Positions 44,750 to 53,670 are shown, counted from the stretch's first letter. The stretch: 64,000 nt of DNA from Candidatus Auribacterota bacterium (GCA_016932965.1 JAFGBW010000103.1:1-64000); one strand, 5' to 3'. Translations and numbers: made by a program. Notes: generated by a model not told the origin, from the sequence alone.

Positions 44750-45517
44750 ATGTCGTATTTTTCCGTGATGCTTTTAGGTTTATTGCAGGGTCTGTTTGAA
44801 TTCCTTCCTGTGAGCAGTTCTGGTCATCTGGTCATGGCTAGATCGCTTTTGGGGATCAGGGATAACGGAATGGCCATTGATATTGCCCTGCATGCAGGAA
44901 CTCTGTTTTCCATTCTTTATTATTATAGAAAAGACCTGATAAAAATATGGAAGACCAAAACAGAACCACAGACAGCCAATTTTTTGGTTTTGATAGTCTT
45001 GGGGATATTGCCGGCTGCTGTAACCGGTTTATTTTTAGCGGATTTGTTCGATTCCTGGTTCATGGATCCGAGGAGAGTCCTCGTCACATTTCCTGTCACA
45101 GGATTGATCCTTTTTTCAACCCGATATGTCCATCCTGAGTCGCTGTTACCGATCAATCTTAAGAGGGCTTTTCTGATAGGGTTATGCCAGATAGGAGCGC
45201 TGTTCCCGGGTATCTCAAGATCAGGAGTCACGATTTCAGCCGGCATTCATCTGAAAATTTCAAGGAAGGAGGCGGCGGATTTTTCTTTTCTGATGTTCAT
45301 CCCTCTTCTTATCGGAGCTTTGGTTCTTCATGTAAGGGATTTTACCGCCCTTTCTTTCAATGATTTGACTATCCTCATGACAGGCGTGCTGACGGCATTT
45401 TTATCAGGATTGGCGGCGATCCATCTGGTTCATATTTTGTTGATTAAGGAAAAGTTTCATTTTTTCGCCTGGTATTTATGGCTGGTGACGCTGGCTGGAT
45501 GGTTTGTTTTCCGTTGA
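44750..45517 (+). CDS. uppP: Undecaprenyl-diphosphatase UppP/BacA
   Basis: This 255-residue membrane protein has the N-terminal motif QGLFEFLPVSSSGHLVM and the second motif PGISRSGVTIS, both essential in BacA/UppP. It recycles undecaprenyl diphosphate to the monophosphate carrier used for peptidoglycan and surface glycans, and confers bacitracin resistance. It lies upstream of the polyprenyl synthase gene, which makes metabolic sense. Confidence 0.95.
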   Translation: MSYFSVMLLGLLQGLFEFLPVSSSGHLVMARSLLGIRDNGMAIDIALHAGTLFSILYYYRKDLIKIWKTKTEPQTANFLVLIVLGILPAAVTGLFLADLFDSWFMDPRRVLVTFPVTGLILFSTRYVHPESLLPINLKRAFLIGLCQIGALFPGISRSGVTISAGIHLKISRKEAADFSFLMFIPLLIGALVLHVRDFTALSFNDLTILMTGVLTAFLSGLAAIHLVHILLIKEKFHFFAWYLWLVTLAGWFVFR

Positions 45518-45653
45518 TCCGTGAAACCTTCCTGATCTGGAGAAACTGCTCCATAAACGTGCGGATGATCAGCCAGTCACTTGCGTGATGCAGAGGATGA
45601 GAGTGATATTTTTTCTTTTTTGAAATGATATTTCGTGCCATATTCAGATCCAT

Positions 45654-46550
45654 ATGGAAATAAAAATGCAAAAGTTTAAAACGCTGCTTTTTCAAAAAAA
45701 AGAGCTGGTGGAGAAGGAACTGAAAAAGATGATGATCTCCTTTTCTTCCTCCCCCCCTGTGTTAAGGGAGGCTGTTGCCTATTCCCTTTTGGCTTCTGCA
45801 AAACGGATTCGTCCTGTGTTATGCCTTATGACGGCGGAATTATTCGGTCCTGTTTCCCCTGCTGTTCTCCGGTGTTCAACAGCACTGGAATTGCTTCATA
45901 CCTACACCCTCATCCATGATGATCTTCCCTGCATGGATGACGATGATTTAAGACGGGGAAGACCGACGCTTCATCGGGTTTATCCGGAGGGGATCGCTTT
46001 GTTAGCCGGGGATGCCCTTTTAACTCATGCTTTTTTGATTTTGGCTGAAAATGCACCTGATGCTGAAAAGGGTGTCCGCGTGATTGCTGATTTTGCCCAA
46101 TTGACAGGAGGCGCAGGAACCATTGGTGGTCAGGTCCTGGATCTCATTTCAGAGGATCAGGATCTTTCCTTGAACCAATTGCAGCAGATTCATTTATGTA
46201 AAACAGGAAAATTGATCATGGCTTCGGTACGGATTGGCTGTATTCTGGGAGGGGGTGATGAGGATGACCTGAAAGCATTGACTCAATACGGGAAAAACAT
46301 CGGGCTGGCGTTTCAGATTGCAGATGACCTTCTGGATGAAACCGGAGACATCGTTCAGATGGGTAAGAGGACCCGTAAGGACGCCGGCAGAAAAAAAGCA
46401 ACTTATCCCAGGCTTCTTGGACTGGAAAAATCAAGGGGAATCCTTGAAAAGACCCTTCATTCGGCCGTGGGGAATTTGAAATGTTTTTCAGAAGAAAAAG
46501 CATTTTCATTACGCCAGATGGCTTTTTATATCGGCAACCGTGAAAAGTAA
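45654..46550 (+). CDS. ispA: Short-chain polyprenyl diphosphate synthase (farnesyl/geranylgeranyl type)
   Basis: This 298-residue trans-prenyltransferase has the first Asp-rich motif HDDLPCMDDDDLRRGRPT and the second FQIADDLLDETGD. The GGAGTIGGQVLDL segment is typical of IspA-type farnesyl diphosphate synthases. It condenses IPP with allylic diphosphates in the cytoplasm. Met5 is an alternative start. It overlaps the DUF2752 gene by 11 bp. Exact chain length cannot be read with certainty. Confidence 0.93.
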   Translation: MEIKMQKFKTLLFQKKELVEKELKKMMISFSSSPPVLREAVAYSLLASAKRIRPVLCLMTAELFGPVSPAVLRCSTALELLHTYTLIHDDLPCMDDDDLRRGRPTLHRVYPEGIALLAGDALLTHAFLILAENAPDAEKGVRVIADFAQLTGGAGTIGGQVLDLISEDQDLSLNQLQQIHLCKTGKLIMASVRIGCILGGGDEDDLKALTQYGKNIGLAFQIADDLLDETGDIVQMGKRTRKDAGRKKATYPRLLGLEKSRGILEKTLHSAVGNLKCFSEEKAFSLRQMAFYIGNREK

Positions 46551-46962
46551 CCCGCTTAAGGATAACCTTTTTTTTTTGATATCAGGAGTGGTTATTTTTT
46601 TTCTTGCCAGGTTTTGGTGGCCGTTTTCCGAATGGATCAACGGCTGGATACCCGGTTTGTTGAAATGCCGGTTTTATGAAATGACCGGTTTTCCCTGTAT
46701 CACCTGCGGTGGTGTCCGCTCAGCCTATCATTTTGTCCGCGGATCCTGGCTGGATTCGTTCAATCAAAATGCCGGAGTTTTTTTTACGCTTTTCATGGTG
46801 TTCTTTGTCATGATCCAGTCCATTTACGGCCTGATCAGAAAAGTACCTGTTAGAACAGGGTTATTTTTAAATAATACCCTTTTATTTTGTCTGGCCTGTG
46901 TTTTTTTGATTCATTGGATAATTAAAATCGTTCAGTCTATTTTTTTTAGTCTTTCGGGTTAA
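46540..46962 (+). CDS. DUF2752 membrane protein
   Basis: This 140-residue protein starts with GTG inside the end of the prenyl synthase gene. It has three hydrophobic segments and the family motif MTGFPCITCGGVRSAYHFVR, with CxxCGxxR, followed by SWLDSFNQNAG. DUF2752 proteins are small inner-membrane proteins of unknown function. The overlap with ispA indicates translational coupling. Confidence 0.88.
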   Translation: MKSNPLKDNLFFLISGVVIFFLARFWWPFSEWINGWIPGLLKCRFYEMTGFPCITCGGVRSAYHFVRGSWLDSFNQNAGVFFTLFMVFFVMIQSIYGLIRKVPVRTGLFLNNTLLFCLACVFLIHWIIKIVQSIFFSLSG

Positions 46963-46983
46963 TTTTCACCACGAAGGATAGGG

Positions 46984-47685
46984 ATGAGTGTCATGCAGGC
47001 AAACAGAATTTATTTTTACCCTTATGAAACGCAAGAATTGAATTTCAACATGGCTCTGGATGAAGTTCTTCTGGATGAATCCATTGAAAAAGGCACGGCT
47101 TTTTTCCGTTGTTACGGTTTTTCTTTTCGGTCCTGTTCCATCGGGTATTTTCAGGCTCATTCATTCCTTGATCCTCATGATGAAAGCTGGACGAGAAGAC
47201 TCACAGGCGGAGGCAGAGTGGATCATGGCGAGGACATGGTCATTTCCCTGAGTTTTCACCGGCTTTCAGGCAATAGAAGCATTTTAGTTTTATATCGTGA
47301 CATTCATGCTGCCATCAGGGCCGTGCTGATAAAAGCAGGTATTCCGGCTGAAGTGTTTAAAGAGAGATCCCAGCCTTTGGTTTCCAGGAATTATAGGTGT
47401 TTCGATGCTCCTGTTGAACAGGATCTGGGCATAGAGGGAAGAAAAATAGCGGGAGGTGCGCTTTATCGCAGAAAGGATTGGTTTTTATATCAGGGGTCCA
47501 TTCAGACGGATCATGACATGATTTCTGTATTGTCCGGCAATGAAATGAAGAGACAATTTGTAGACAAGATAGGGGGCTTGTCAGACAGGCTTTCAGAAGA
47601 AGTTTTGATTCCTGAAAAACTGAAAGACAGGGCCCGGATTTTAGCAGGAGAAAAATACAAATCCATCCACTGGAAAATAAAATAA
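46984..47685 (+). CDS. Lipoate-protein ligase / octanoyltransferase family (LplA/LipM-like)
   Basis: This 233-residue BPL/LplA-fold protein has the TRRLTGGGRVDHGEDMVI signature and the lysine motif GRKIAGGALYRRKD. It lacks the LplA C-terminal domain, and Cys in NYRCFDAPVEQD aligns by eye with the nucleophilic Cys of LipM-type octanoyl transferases. It may therefore transfer octanoate from ACP rather than activate free lipoate. Its ribosome-binding site GAAGGA lies in a fragment (46961-46980) matching an arm of the dispersed element. Copy C of that element follows it. Confidence 0.85.
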   Translation: MSVMQANRIYFYPYETQELNFNMALDEVLLDESIEKGTAFFRCYGFSFRSCSIGYFQAHSFLDPHDESWTRRLTGGGRVDHGEDMVISLSFHRLSGNRSILVLYRDIHAAIRAVLIKAGIPAEVFKERSQPLVSRNYRCFDAPVEQDLGIEGRKIAGGALYRRKDWFLYQGSIQTDHDMISVLSGNEMKRQFVDKIGGLSDRLSEEVLIPEKLKDRARILAGEKYKSIHWKIK

Positions 47686-47694
47686 AACGGGATT

Positions 47695-48031
47695 TAATCC
47701 ATTAAAATACCGGCATAGCTTTTGGACTGGTGAAGTATGACAGTGGGAGGAAATTGTTAAAAAAATTGTTCACCACGGACACGGAAAGCACGGAGGATGA
47801 GAGTAAATTTTGGGTTGTGAGTTTTATGTTATGAGTTGAAATGATGAAATCATATTTTCTCTCATGATTTAATACTGAACACTTATCAGTCTTATTCTCC
47901 GTGCTTTCCGTGGTGAAAAAATAAATGATCAAATATGCACAACAATCATGCCACTTTAAGTGGCTTTATATAAGGCTTTGAGCCGAAACCGGTTAAACTT
48001 TTCACCTTTGATAGGGTGATTGTCCAACTTT
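47695..48031 (+). mobile_element. Dispersed element, copy C
   Basis: The left end TTTTGGACTGGTGAAGTATG is a variant of that in copies A and B. The arms TTCACCACGGACACGGAAAG (from 47769) and CTCCGTGCTTTCCGTGGTGA (to about 47917) are long and well matched. The core keeps TTGTGAG, TTTTATG, TTATGAG and TTGAAAT in a 7-bp period. The right end shows GCCACTTTAAGTGGC, GGCTTTGAGCC and TTCACC...GGGTGATTGTCC. Confidence 0.7.
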
Positions 48032-48117
48032 AGTGAATCTCAGGATTTGCTGGTTTCTGTTGCGAAGATGCAGATGAATCCTTAATATTCTTTTCAAGGA
48101 GTGATAAATACTCAATC

Positions 48118-50973
48118 ATGCGCAGATGGATTTATATTGTACTGCTTTTATTCTGTCTGTCCGGAGTCGCTTTTTTTTATCCTTCACTTGAAAAAGCCTG
48201 GTTCTATGTCCGGCTGGAATATCTGGATACTCCTCCGGAATGGTTCAAGGGAAAAGGGGATGGCGCGGTCAGCCTTGCTGAAGACTTTCTGAGTTCTTCC
48301 GAGAATGTTCAGAACATCAAGGGACTTGAATTATCGGTCCATCTTTCTTCCCCCCGGCTGGCTCCCCTGGTGATTCCTCTCATTAAGTCCGAAGACCGGG
48401 CGGTTTCAGAACTGGCTTTGACATCCTTAGGGAACATGGCATCGGCGGACCTTATCCCTCCTTTGTCCGCGATGGCTAAAACAACGGATATCCGGACCCG
48501 TCTGGGTGTATTACAGGCTTTGTCCCAAATCAAAACAGGAAAAGACCTCTCCGCGGTTCTGGCTGCATTTATGAATGACCATAGCTGGATTGTCCGCCTG
48601 GTTCTGTCTGATGAAATATTCTTTCATAAGGGAAAGGATACAGTCAGGGTGTTGAGGAGCCTGGTTTCCGATGATTATTTCGAAGTGGCTTTCAATGCGG
48701 CTTTAAATCTGGCTGAGATGGGTGAAGATAAGATTTTTTCCGATATTTTTTCCCATCTCAAAACTGATCAAAGCTGGATCGACCAGTTTAAAGCCATCCG
48801 GCTGATCACCCTTTTTCCGGAAAAACTGGTGAGTTACCTTGTGGCCCGTTATGTCGGAAACACCTATCCTTTTTTGGCCGTGGCAGCTCTTGAATGGATG
48901 ATGGTCAAAGGGGATGAAAGGGATTTTGCCCTGATTGTCAGGGAAACCAATGATAAACCGGAAGGGGTCGTCAAATCGGTTTCCCTGAAAGCATTGGCAC
49001 GACTGGCCCCCCTCACGACTAAAAAGGACCAGGTGATACTGACGCTCATGAAATTTTTACGTGTCAAGAATCAGGAAACCGTTGCAGCCGCATTGGAGGG
49101 CCTGAGGATATTGAAAGCCTCCATTGCCGGAACTGAAATATTGCCTTTCACGGAGAATGATTTTTTGGAATTGAGCGCTGAGGCCATTTTGACTCTGGGC
49201 TCTTTTGCAGATCCGAAATACCTTCCTGTTTTGATCAAGCAGATATTTAGCGAGCATTCGGTTCGCAGAAAGGCCGCCTATCTGGGATTATTGTATTATA
49301 ACGAATTGCCTTCTTCCCTGGACCTGAAGCAAATAAAAAACTGCGCCAATTGTGATGAGGTTGAATCGCTTGGACTGTTTTTATTGTTTCATGCCCCTTT
49401 AAAAGGAGGCGAGATTTTATTGAGCCAATACCGCTCTGCTGAAAATCAGGAAGTGAAAATAACAATTCTGGAACTCTTGTCCGTATTCAATGACAAGGTT
49501 ACCAATCTGGATCTGTTGAAATTGCTTTCCGCTCCTGAGATAACGAGCTGGGAAAAAGCCAAAAATATCATGGACCGTTCCCTCTTTAAACTGGATACTT
49601 CCGCTGTCATCGAGGGATTTTCCTTCTACCGAGGCCGTCAGGTTAAAGACGTTCAGTATTCGGTCTTTTCCTTTCAATCCGCTTCCGAATCCATCTGGAA
49701 TCAGAAGGATGTTCTCTATTTGAAAGGAGCTCAGGGGTCACAAGGGAAGGTGGAAGGTGTTCTATTGCATGAAGATGCGGGCTCTTACTACGTTTCAACT
49801 ACGATTGAAGAAGTGATCCAACTGGAAAAAAATCTTGTTTCGTCAACGCGTTTTTCCCTTTTATACGAATTATGGAAACTGAAGAAGAAACTGATTTTTT
49901 ATCAGGAATGGTTTGACGAGGCTTTGGAAAGAAAATTTTTTGATGCAGCGGGCTATCTTCTGCAGAAGGCGCTGGTCCGGATTGAAATATTGAACGCGGA
50001 AACTGCTCATCATCCTGTGACACGGGAGGCTTTGACTGAGATGCAGGAAGTCTGGAAAACCAATGCCCTCCGGTTCGAACAGCTTTTAAAGGAAACCAAT
50101 CAGGTCAGGTTTGCCGGCCGATATCTCACGCAAAATGAGGCGGTTGCCAGGGAACTAGAGGAGAAATTCAAAGGAGAGGCTGAAAAGAGGAAAAAACAGG
50201 CGGAAGAAATTTTCAGCCGGGGCCAGACACTCATGGAGTCGCAGGAATGGGAAAAAGCCATATCGAAATATAAACAAACGCTGGAGATATGGCCTTTTCA
50301 TTCTGAAGCCATGAAACAGATCGGAATCGCTTACGCCACTCTTGGGGAATATGACAAGGCGCTTTCATTTTATATGGAAATGAAAAAGAAATTTCCCAGT
50401 GATGTGAACGTCATGAACAGCATGTCACTTGTGTATCGTCTCAAGGAAGACAATGAAAACGCGTTGAAGTGTCTGACGCAGGAAATCGAGATTGACCCGT
50501 CTCTTTACCGGGGATATGAAGATGCATCAGATGTCCTGGTTAAAATGGACCGTCTTGACGATGCGGAAGAGCTTCTGGAAGCTGGGGTGAAAACCGTGAA
50601 GGATTCCCATTCCCTGTATTTCAAACTGGCTAAACTGGTTTTTAAGCAAAAGGAAATCGATAAGGCCTTGGAGTATCTTCAGATATGCCTGAAATTCAAA
50701 CCGGATTGGGTCGAAGCACTGACTTATCAGGGATATGTCTATTTTGCTGCCGGAAAAAATGAGGCGGCTGTTTCCATACTTAAAAAAGCCATAGCGTATG
50801 ATCTGGCCAATATCCCGGCACGTCTCACTCTCGCAGATGTTTATCAGAGCCTGGGTAAGACAAGGGAAGCTACGATGGAGTTAACCAAAGTGCTGGCAAT
50901 AGATCCCAATAATGAAGAGGCAAAAAGTATTCTCGATTCGATCTCGAACGAAGACAAGAGGAAAGGAAGATAG
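48118..50973 (+). CDS. Large HEAT-repeat/TPR protein, membrane anchored
   Basis: This 951-residue protein has an N-terminal signal anchor (WIYIVLLLFCLSGVAFFYPS). HEAT-like repeats span about residues 50-430 (VIPLIKSEDRAVSELALTSL, VLRSLVSDDYFEVAFNAALN). A linker and coiled-coil region follow at about 500-690, then six or so TPRs to the C-terminus (EWEKAISKYKQTLEIWPFHS, NEAAVSILKKAIAYDLANIP). No enzymatic domain is seen. It is probably a protein-interaction scaffold outside the inner membrane. An AAGGAG site lies about 15 bp before the start. Confidence 0.82.
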   Translation: MRRWIYIVLLLFCLSGVAFFYPSLEKAWFYVRLEYLDTPPEWFKGKGDGAVSLAEDFLSSSENVQNIKGLELSVHLSSPRLAPLVIPLIKSEDRAVSELALTSLGNMASADLIPPLSAMAKTTDIRTRLGVLQALSQIKTGKDLSAVLAAFMNDHSWIVRLVLSDEIFFHKGKDTVRVLRSLVSDDYFEVAFNAALNLAEMGEDKIFSDIFSHLKTDQSWIDQFKAIRLITLFPEKLVSYLVARYVGNTYPFLAVAALEWMMVKGDERDFALIVRETNDKPEGVVKSVSLKALARLAPLTTKKDQVILTLMKFLRVKNQETVAAALEGLRILKASIAGTEILPFTENDFLELSAEAILTLGSFADPKYLPVLIKQIFSEHSVRRKAAYLGLLYYNELPSSLDLKQIKNCANCDEVESLGLFLLFHAPLKGGEILLSQYRSAENQEVKITILELLSVFNDKVTNLDLLKLLSAPEITSWEKAKNIMDRSLFKLDTSAVIEGFSFYRGRQVKDVQYSVFSFQSASESIWNQKDVLYLKGAQGSQGKVEGVLLHEDAGSYYVSTTIEEVIQLEKNLVSSTRFSLLYELWKLKKKLIFYQEWFDEALERKFFDAAGYLLQKALVRIEILNAETAHHPVTREALTEMQEVWKTNALRFEQLLKETNQVRFAGRYLTQNEAVARELEEKFKGEAEKRKKQAEEIFSRGQTLMESQEWEKAISKYKQTLEIWPFHSEAMKQIGIAYATLGEYDKALSFYMEMKKKFPSDVNVMNSMSLVYRLKEDNENALKCLTQEIEIDPSLYRGYEDASDVLVKMDRLDDAEELLEAGVKTVKDSHSLYFKLAKLVFKQKEIDKALEYLQICLKFKPDWVEALTYQGYVYFAAGKNEAAVSILKKAIAYDLANIPARLTLADVYQSLGKTREATMELTKVLAIDPNNEEAKSILDSISNEDKRKGR

Positions 50974-50982
50974 GGGGATAAC

Positions 50983-51018
50983 AATTGAGAATTAAGAATT
51001 TAGAATTATGAATTGAGA
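50983..51018. repeat. AATTNRG heptad tract, five units
   Basis: Units AATTGAG, AATTAAG, AATTTAG, AATTATG and AATTGAG lie directly after the HEAT-TPR gene and before the next ribosome-binding site. The period is exact while positions 5 and 6 vary. Confidence 0.8.
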
Positions 51019-51039
51019 GCGGGGGAGGTATGTTCTTTC

Positions 51040-51945
51040 ATGAAACTATTTGACGGAGCCGTATTTAATAGCAATGGCATGAAGAGATTTTTTTATTTTT
51101 TTTTATTCTATTTGTTCAGTTTTATTGTGACAGCGGATGAGGCTGTTTGTGTTTTTGTCAGTATTTTGCCGCAGAAATATTTCGTGGAAAAAATCGGTCA
51201 AAAAAGGGTCAAAGTTTCCGTTCTGGTTCAACCGGGTTATGAGCCGCATTCATATGAGCCAAAGCCAAGGCAGATGATGGAACTGGCTGCTGCCAGGATC
51301 TATTTTGCTATTGGTTTTCCTTTCGAGCAGACCTGGCTGTCCAAGTTTCGGTCAGTCAATCCTTCCATGCTCATTGTACAAACAGATGAAGGGATCCGGA
51401 AAGTCCCTTCTGTCCATCACGAACAAGCAGGCGAAAAGGGGGAAAATGAAGTGTTGGATCCCCATATCTGGCTTTCTCCGGTTTTGGTCCGGAAACAGGC
51501 CTTAACGATCAAAAATGCGCTGATCAGAGCCGATCCTATGCATCAGGATCAATATGAATCCAATTTCAGACAATTTGACAATGAATTGAGCGGTTTACAC
51601 CAGGAATTCAAAAGGATTTTCAGCGAGGGTACATTAAAGAACAGGGCTTTTCTGGTCTATCATCCGTCATGGGGATATTTTGCCAGGGATTATCATTTGG
51701 ATCAGATCCCCATTGAACAGGAAGGCAAAGAGCCCAAGCCTCAATATCTGGAACAGCTGATCATCCGTTCCAGAACGCTCGGAATCAAGGTTGTTTTGAT
51801 CCAGCCTGAATATTCCGTGAAGATGGCGCAGACCATTGCTTCCGCGACCGGGGCGAAAGTGATTACAGCAGATGTCATGAGCGAAAATTGGGGTGAAAAT
51901 CTGAAAAAAGTGTCCCGGGAGTTACAAGCTGCTATGCAGGAATAA
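51040..51945 (+). CDS. ZnuA/TroA-type metal-binding receptor (cluster A-I)
   Basis: The given start follows a GGGGGAGG site and gives 301 residues; Met at 51079 would give a more standard signal peptide (FYFFLFYLFSFIVTA). Metal-ligand motifs of the family are visible: GYEPHSYEPKPRQM, LDPHIWLSP, VYHPSWGYFARDY and an acidic ligand in ITADVMSENWG. A short His/Glu loop (VHHEQAGEKGE) precedes the second ligand. It should bind zinc or manganese outside the membrane for an ABC importer. No permease or ATPase genes are adjacent. Confidence 0.9.
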   Translation: MKLFDGAVFNSNGMKRFFYFFLFYLFSFIVTADEAVCVFVSILPQKYFVEKIGQKRVKVSVLVQPGYEPHSYEPKPRQMMELAAARIYFAIGFPFEQTWLSKFRSVNPSMLIVQTDEGIRKVPSVHHEQAGEKGENEVLDPHIWLSPVLVRKQALTIKNALIRADPMHQDQYESNFRQFDNELSGLHQEFKRIFSEGTLKNRAFLVYHPSWGYFARDYHLDQIPIEQEGKEPKPQYLEQLIIRSRTLGIKVVLIQPEYSVKMAQTIASATGAKVITADVMSENWGENLKKVSRELQAAMQE

Positions 51946-51979
51946 GCTCCCGCTGATGAATCCAAGGACTAGGGAATGA

Positions 51980-52015
51980 GGGATGAACTCGCCGGCTTCA
52001 TCCCCCTTTGTTTGC
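51980..52015 (+). terminator. Intrinsic terminator after the metal-binding receptor
   Basis: GGGATGAA (51980-51987) pairs with TTCATCCC (51997-52004) across a 9-nt loop, followed by CCTTTGTTTG. The U-tract is interrupted. Confidence 0.65.
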
Positions 52016-52090
52016 AGCGGCGGAAGGGCTGAAAAAACAGTCCGGATGCATCTCAATTTTTATTGGTTTGTACACCCCGCCACGGATTTT

Positions 52091-52735
52091 TCATCCTGGA
52101 CCGCCTCGTGAGATACGCAGCAGATGGTTTTTCCATGAAATCCGTTTTTCCTTAGTCAGGCGATGGAGAAGCCGCGATAAGGTTTCAGGATTGGTGCCGA
52201 TGGCAGAGGACAGGTCTTTCTTGGAAATGGGAATGGAGTACAGGTCTTTCTTCCCGTATTGTTCCTCCAGGAAGCTGAAAAATCTGCCTTCCACGTCCCG
52301 GGCAGTCAGGTAAAGGATCCGTCTTGTCAGATAACGCTGTTTTTCCATAAGCATCCGGATGAATTCATTCCGGAATTTTTCCTGGTTCAACAGATGCCGG
52401 AATTTCATTTTAGGCAGGAAAAAGACAAAGCTTTCCTTCAGACATACAGCACTCACCGGATAATTTTCCTTTTCAAACAAGGTCACTTCGGCAAAGATTT
52501 CTCCGGGCTGGATCATCTTGATAACAGCCTCTTTTCCATCGGGTGTAGTTTTGTAAAGGCGGATGCTTCCTGAGGCCAGAAGAAACGCCCCGTTTCCTGA
52601 ATCCTCCTCCAGGAAAAGATGTCCGTTTTTTCTGAATTTTTTACCCATGCAGATGGAACTGAGCAATTGTTTGCTTTGTTCAGAAAGCCCGTCGAATAAC
52701 TCGACTTTTTTTAATATTTCATAGGCATTCATCAA
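52091..52735 (-). CDS. Crp/Fnr-family transcription regulator
   Basis: This 214-residue protein has an N-terminal cNMP-binding-type beta roll (GNGAFLLASGSIRLYKTTPD, MIQPGEIFAEVTLFE), a dimerisation helix and a C-terminal winged helix (SIPISKKDLSSAIGTNPETL, RLLHRLTKEKRIS). There is no N-terminal cysteine cluster like Fnr, so the signal could be haem-bound NO, redox or a nucleotide, as in HcpR/DNR-type members (inference). It is divergent from the ferredoxin-type gene, and an Fnr-like palindrome lies between them. Confidence 0.92.
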   Translation of the reverse strand: MMNAYEILKKVELFDGLSEQSKQLLSSICMGKKFRKNGHLFLEEDSGNGAFLLASGSIRLYKTTPDGKEAVIKMIQPGEIFAEVTLFEKENYPVSAVCLKESFVFFLPKMKFRHLLNQEKFRNEFIRMLMEKQRYLTRRILYLTARDVEGRFFSFLEEQYGKKDLYSIPISKKDLSSAIGTNPETLSRLLHRLTKEKRISWKNHLLRISRGGPG

Positions 52736-52746
52736 TCTTCGCTTTC

Positions 52747-52760
52747 TTGACCTGCATCAA
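52747..52760. promoter_or_regulatory. Fnr/Crp-type operator
   Basis: TTGACCTGCATCAA is a TTGA-N6-TCAA palindrome of the Crp/Fnr superfamily. Its centre (52753.5) lies about 41 bp before the transcription start predicted from the -10 at 52782, the classical class II activator position. Confidence 0.65.
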
Positions 52761-52781
52761 GGTTTATTCAATACCCGTTGT

Positions 52782-52787
52782 TATTAT
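52782..52787 (+). promoter_or_regulatory. -10 element for the ferredoxin-type gene
   Basis: TATTAT lies 27 bp before the ATG, with no good -35, as expected for an activator-dependent promoter. It sits at suitable distance from the upstream Fnr-like site. Confidence 0.45.
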
Positions 52788-52813
52788 ATAGAAATAGAAT
52801 GAGGAGAGAAATC

Positions 52814-53662
52814 ATGAAAAGAAAAATTATCCACATCGATGAAAACAAATGCACCGGATGCGGCGAATGTATTCCGGCTTGTCCTGAAGGAGCCATTCAG
52901 ATTATTGACGGTAAGGCCATTTTGGTCAGCGACCTTTTTTGCGACGGACTGGGTTCGTGCCTGGGCCATTGTCCTGAAGGAGCGATTCATGTTGAAGAAC
53001 GGGAGGCGGAAGCTTATGACGAGGAAAAAACCATGTCCAATATCGTCAAACAGGGAAAATCAGTCGTTCATGCCCATATCCAACATCTTAAAGAGCATGG
53101 TGATGAGGTCCATTTCCAGGAAGCGCTGAATTTTCTTAAACAGAATAAAATGGAGATTCCCCATGAGGAAAACATCCAGTTACAATCCCATTCGCATTCA
53201 GGCTGCCCCGGTTCCATGATGAAGGATTATTCCCAAAAGAAGGATGAAAGGCTCAAGGAAGATGGAAAACGAGGATCTCATTTGCTGCAATGGCCGGTTC
53301 AGATGCATCTGATCTCTCCTGCAGCGCCGTATTTTAAAAGGAAAGACCTCTTACTCGCCGCGGATTGTACCGCTTTTACCGTGGGTGATTTTCATAAGGA
53401 TTGCCTTCAGGGAAAGAGCCTCTGTATTGCCTGTCCTAAACTGGATTCCGGCCGGGAAATCTATATTGGAAAAATCCGGGAACTCATTGATGAGGCACAA
53501 ATCAATACCCTGACCGTCATGATCATGGAGGTTCCCTGCTGCGGAGGACTTCTTCAACTGGCCTTGGAAGCGGTCTCCAAGGCAAAAAGAAAGATTCCCA
53601 TTAAAGAAATCGTGGTTGGAATTCAGGGGGACATTCTGTCTGAAGACTGGGTGGGTACATGA
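52814..53662 (+). CDS. 2x[4Fe-4S] ferredoxin-type protein, Crp/Fnr-associated family
   Basis: ATG 52814 follows a GAGGAGA site and gives 282 residues; a longer open frame upstream lacks this signal. The N-terminal half binds two [4Fe-4S] clusters (CTGCGECIPACPEGA and CDGLGSCLGHCPEGA). A His-rich linker (HEENIQLQSHSHSGCPGS) follows. The C-terminal domain carries LLLAADCTAFTVGDFH, CIACPKLDS and MEVPCCGG, a conserved pattern in anaerobes next to Crp/Fnr-type regulators. It probably acts in electron transfer or nitrosative/oxidative defence; the reaction is not known to me. Confidence 0.85.
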   Translation: MKRKIIHIDENKCTGCGECIPACPEGAIQIIDGKAILVSDLFCDGLGSCLGHCPEGAIHVEEREAEAYDEEKTMSNIVKQGKSVVHAHIQHLKEHGDEVHFQEALNFLKQNKMEIPHEENIQLQSHSHSGCPGSMMKDYSQKKDERLKEDGKRGSHLLQWPVQMHLISPAAPYFKRKDLLLAADCTAFTVGDFHKDCLQGKSLCIACPKLDSGREIYIGKIRELIDEAQINTLTVMIMEVPCCGGLLQLALEAVSKAKRKIPIKEIVVGIQGDILSEDWVGT

Positions 53663-53670
53663 AAACAATG

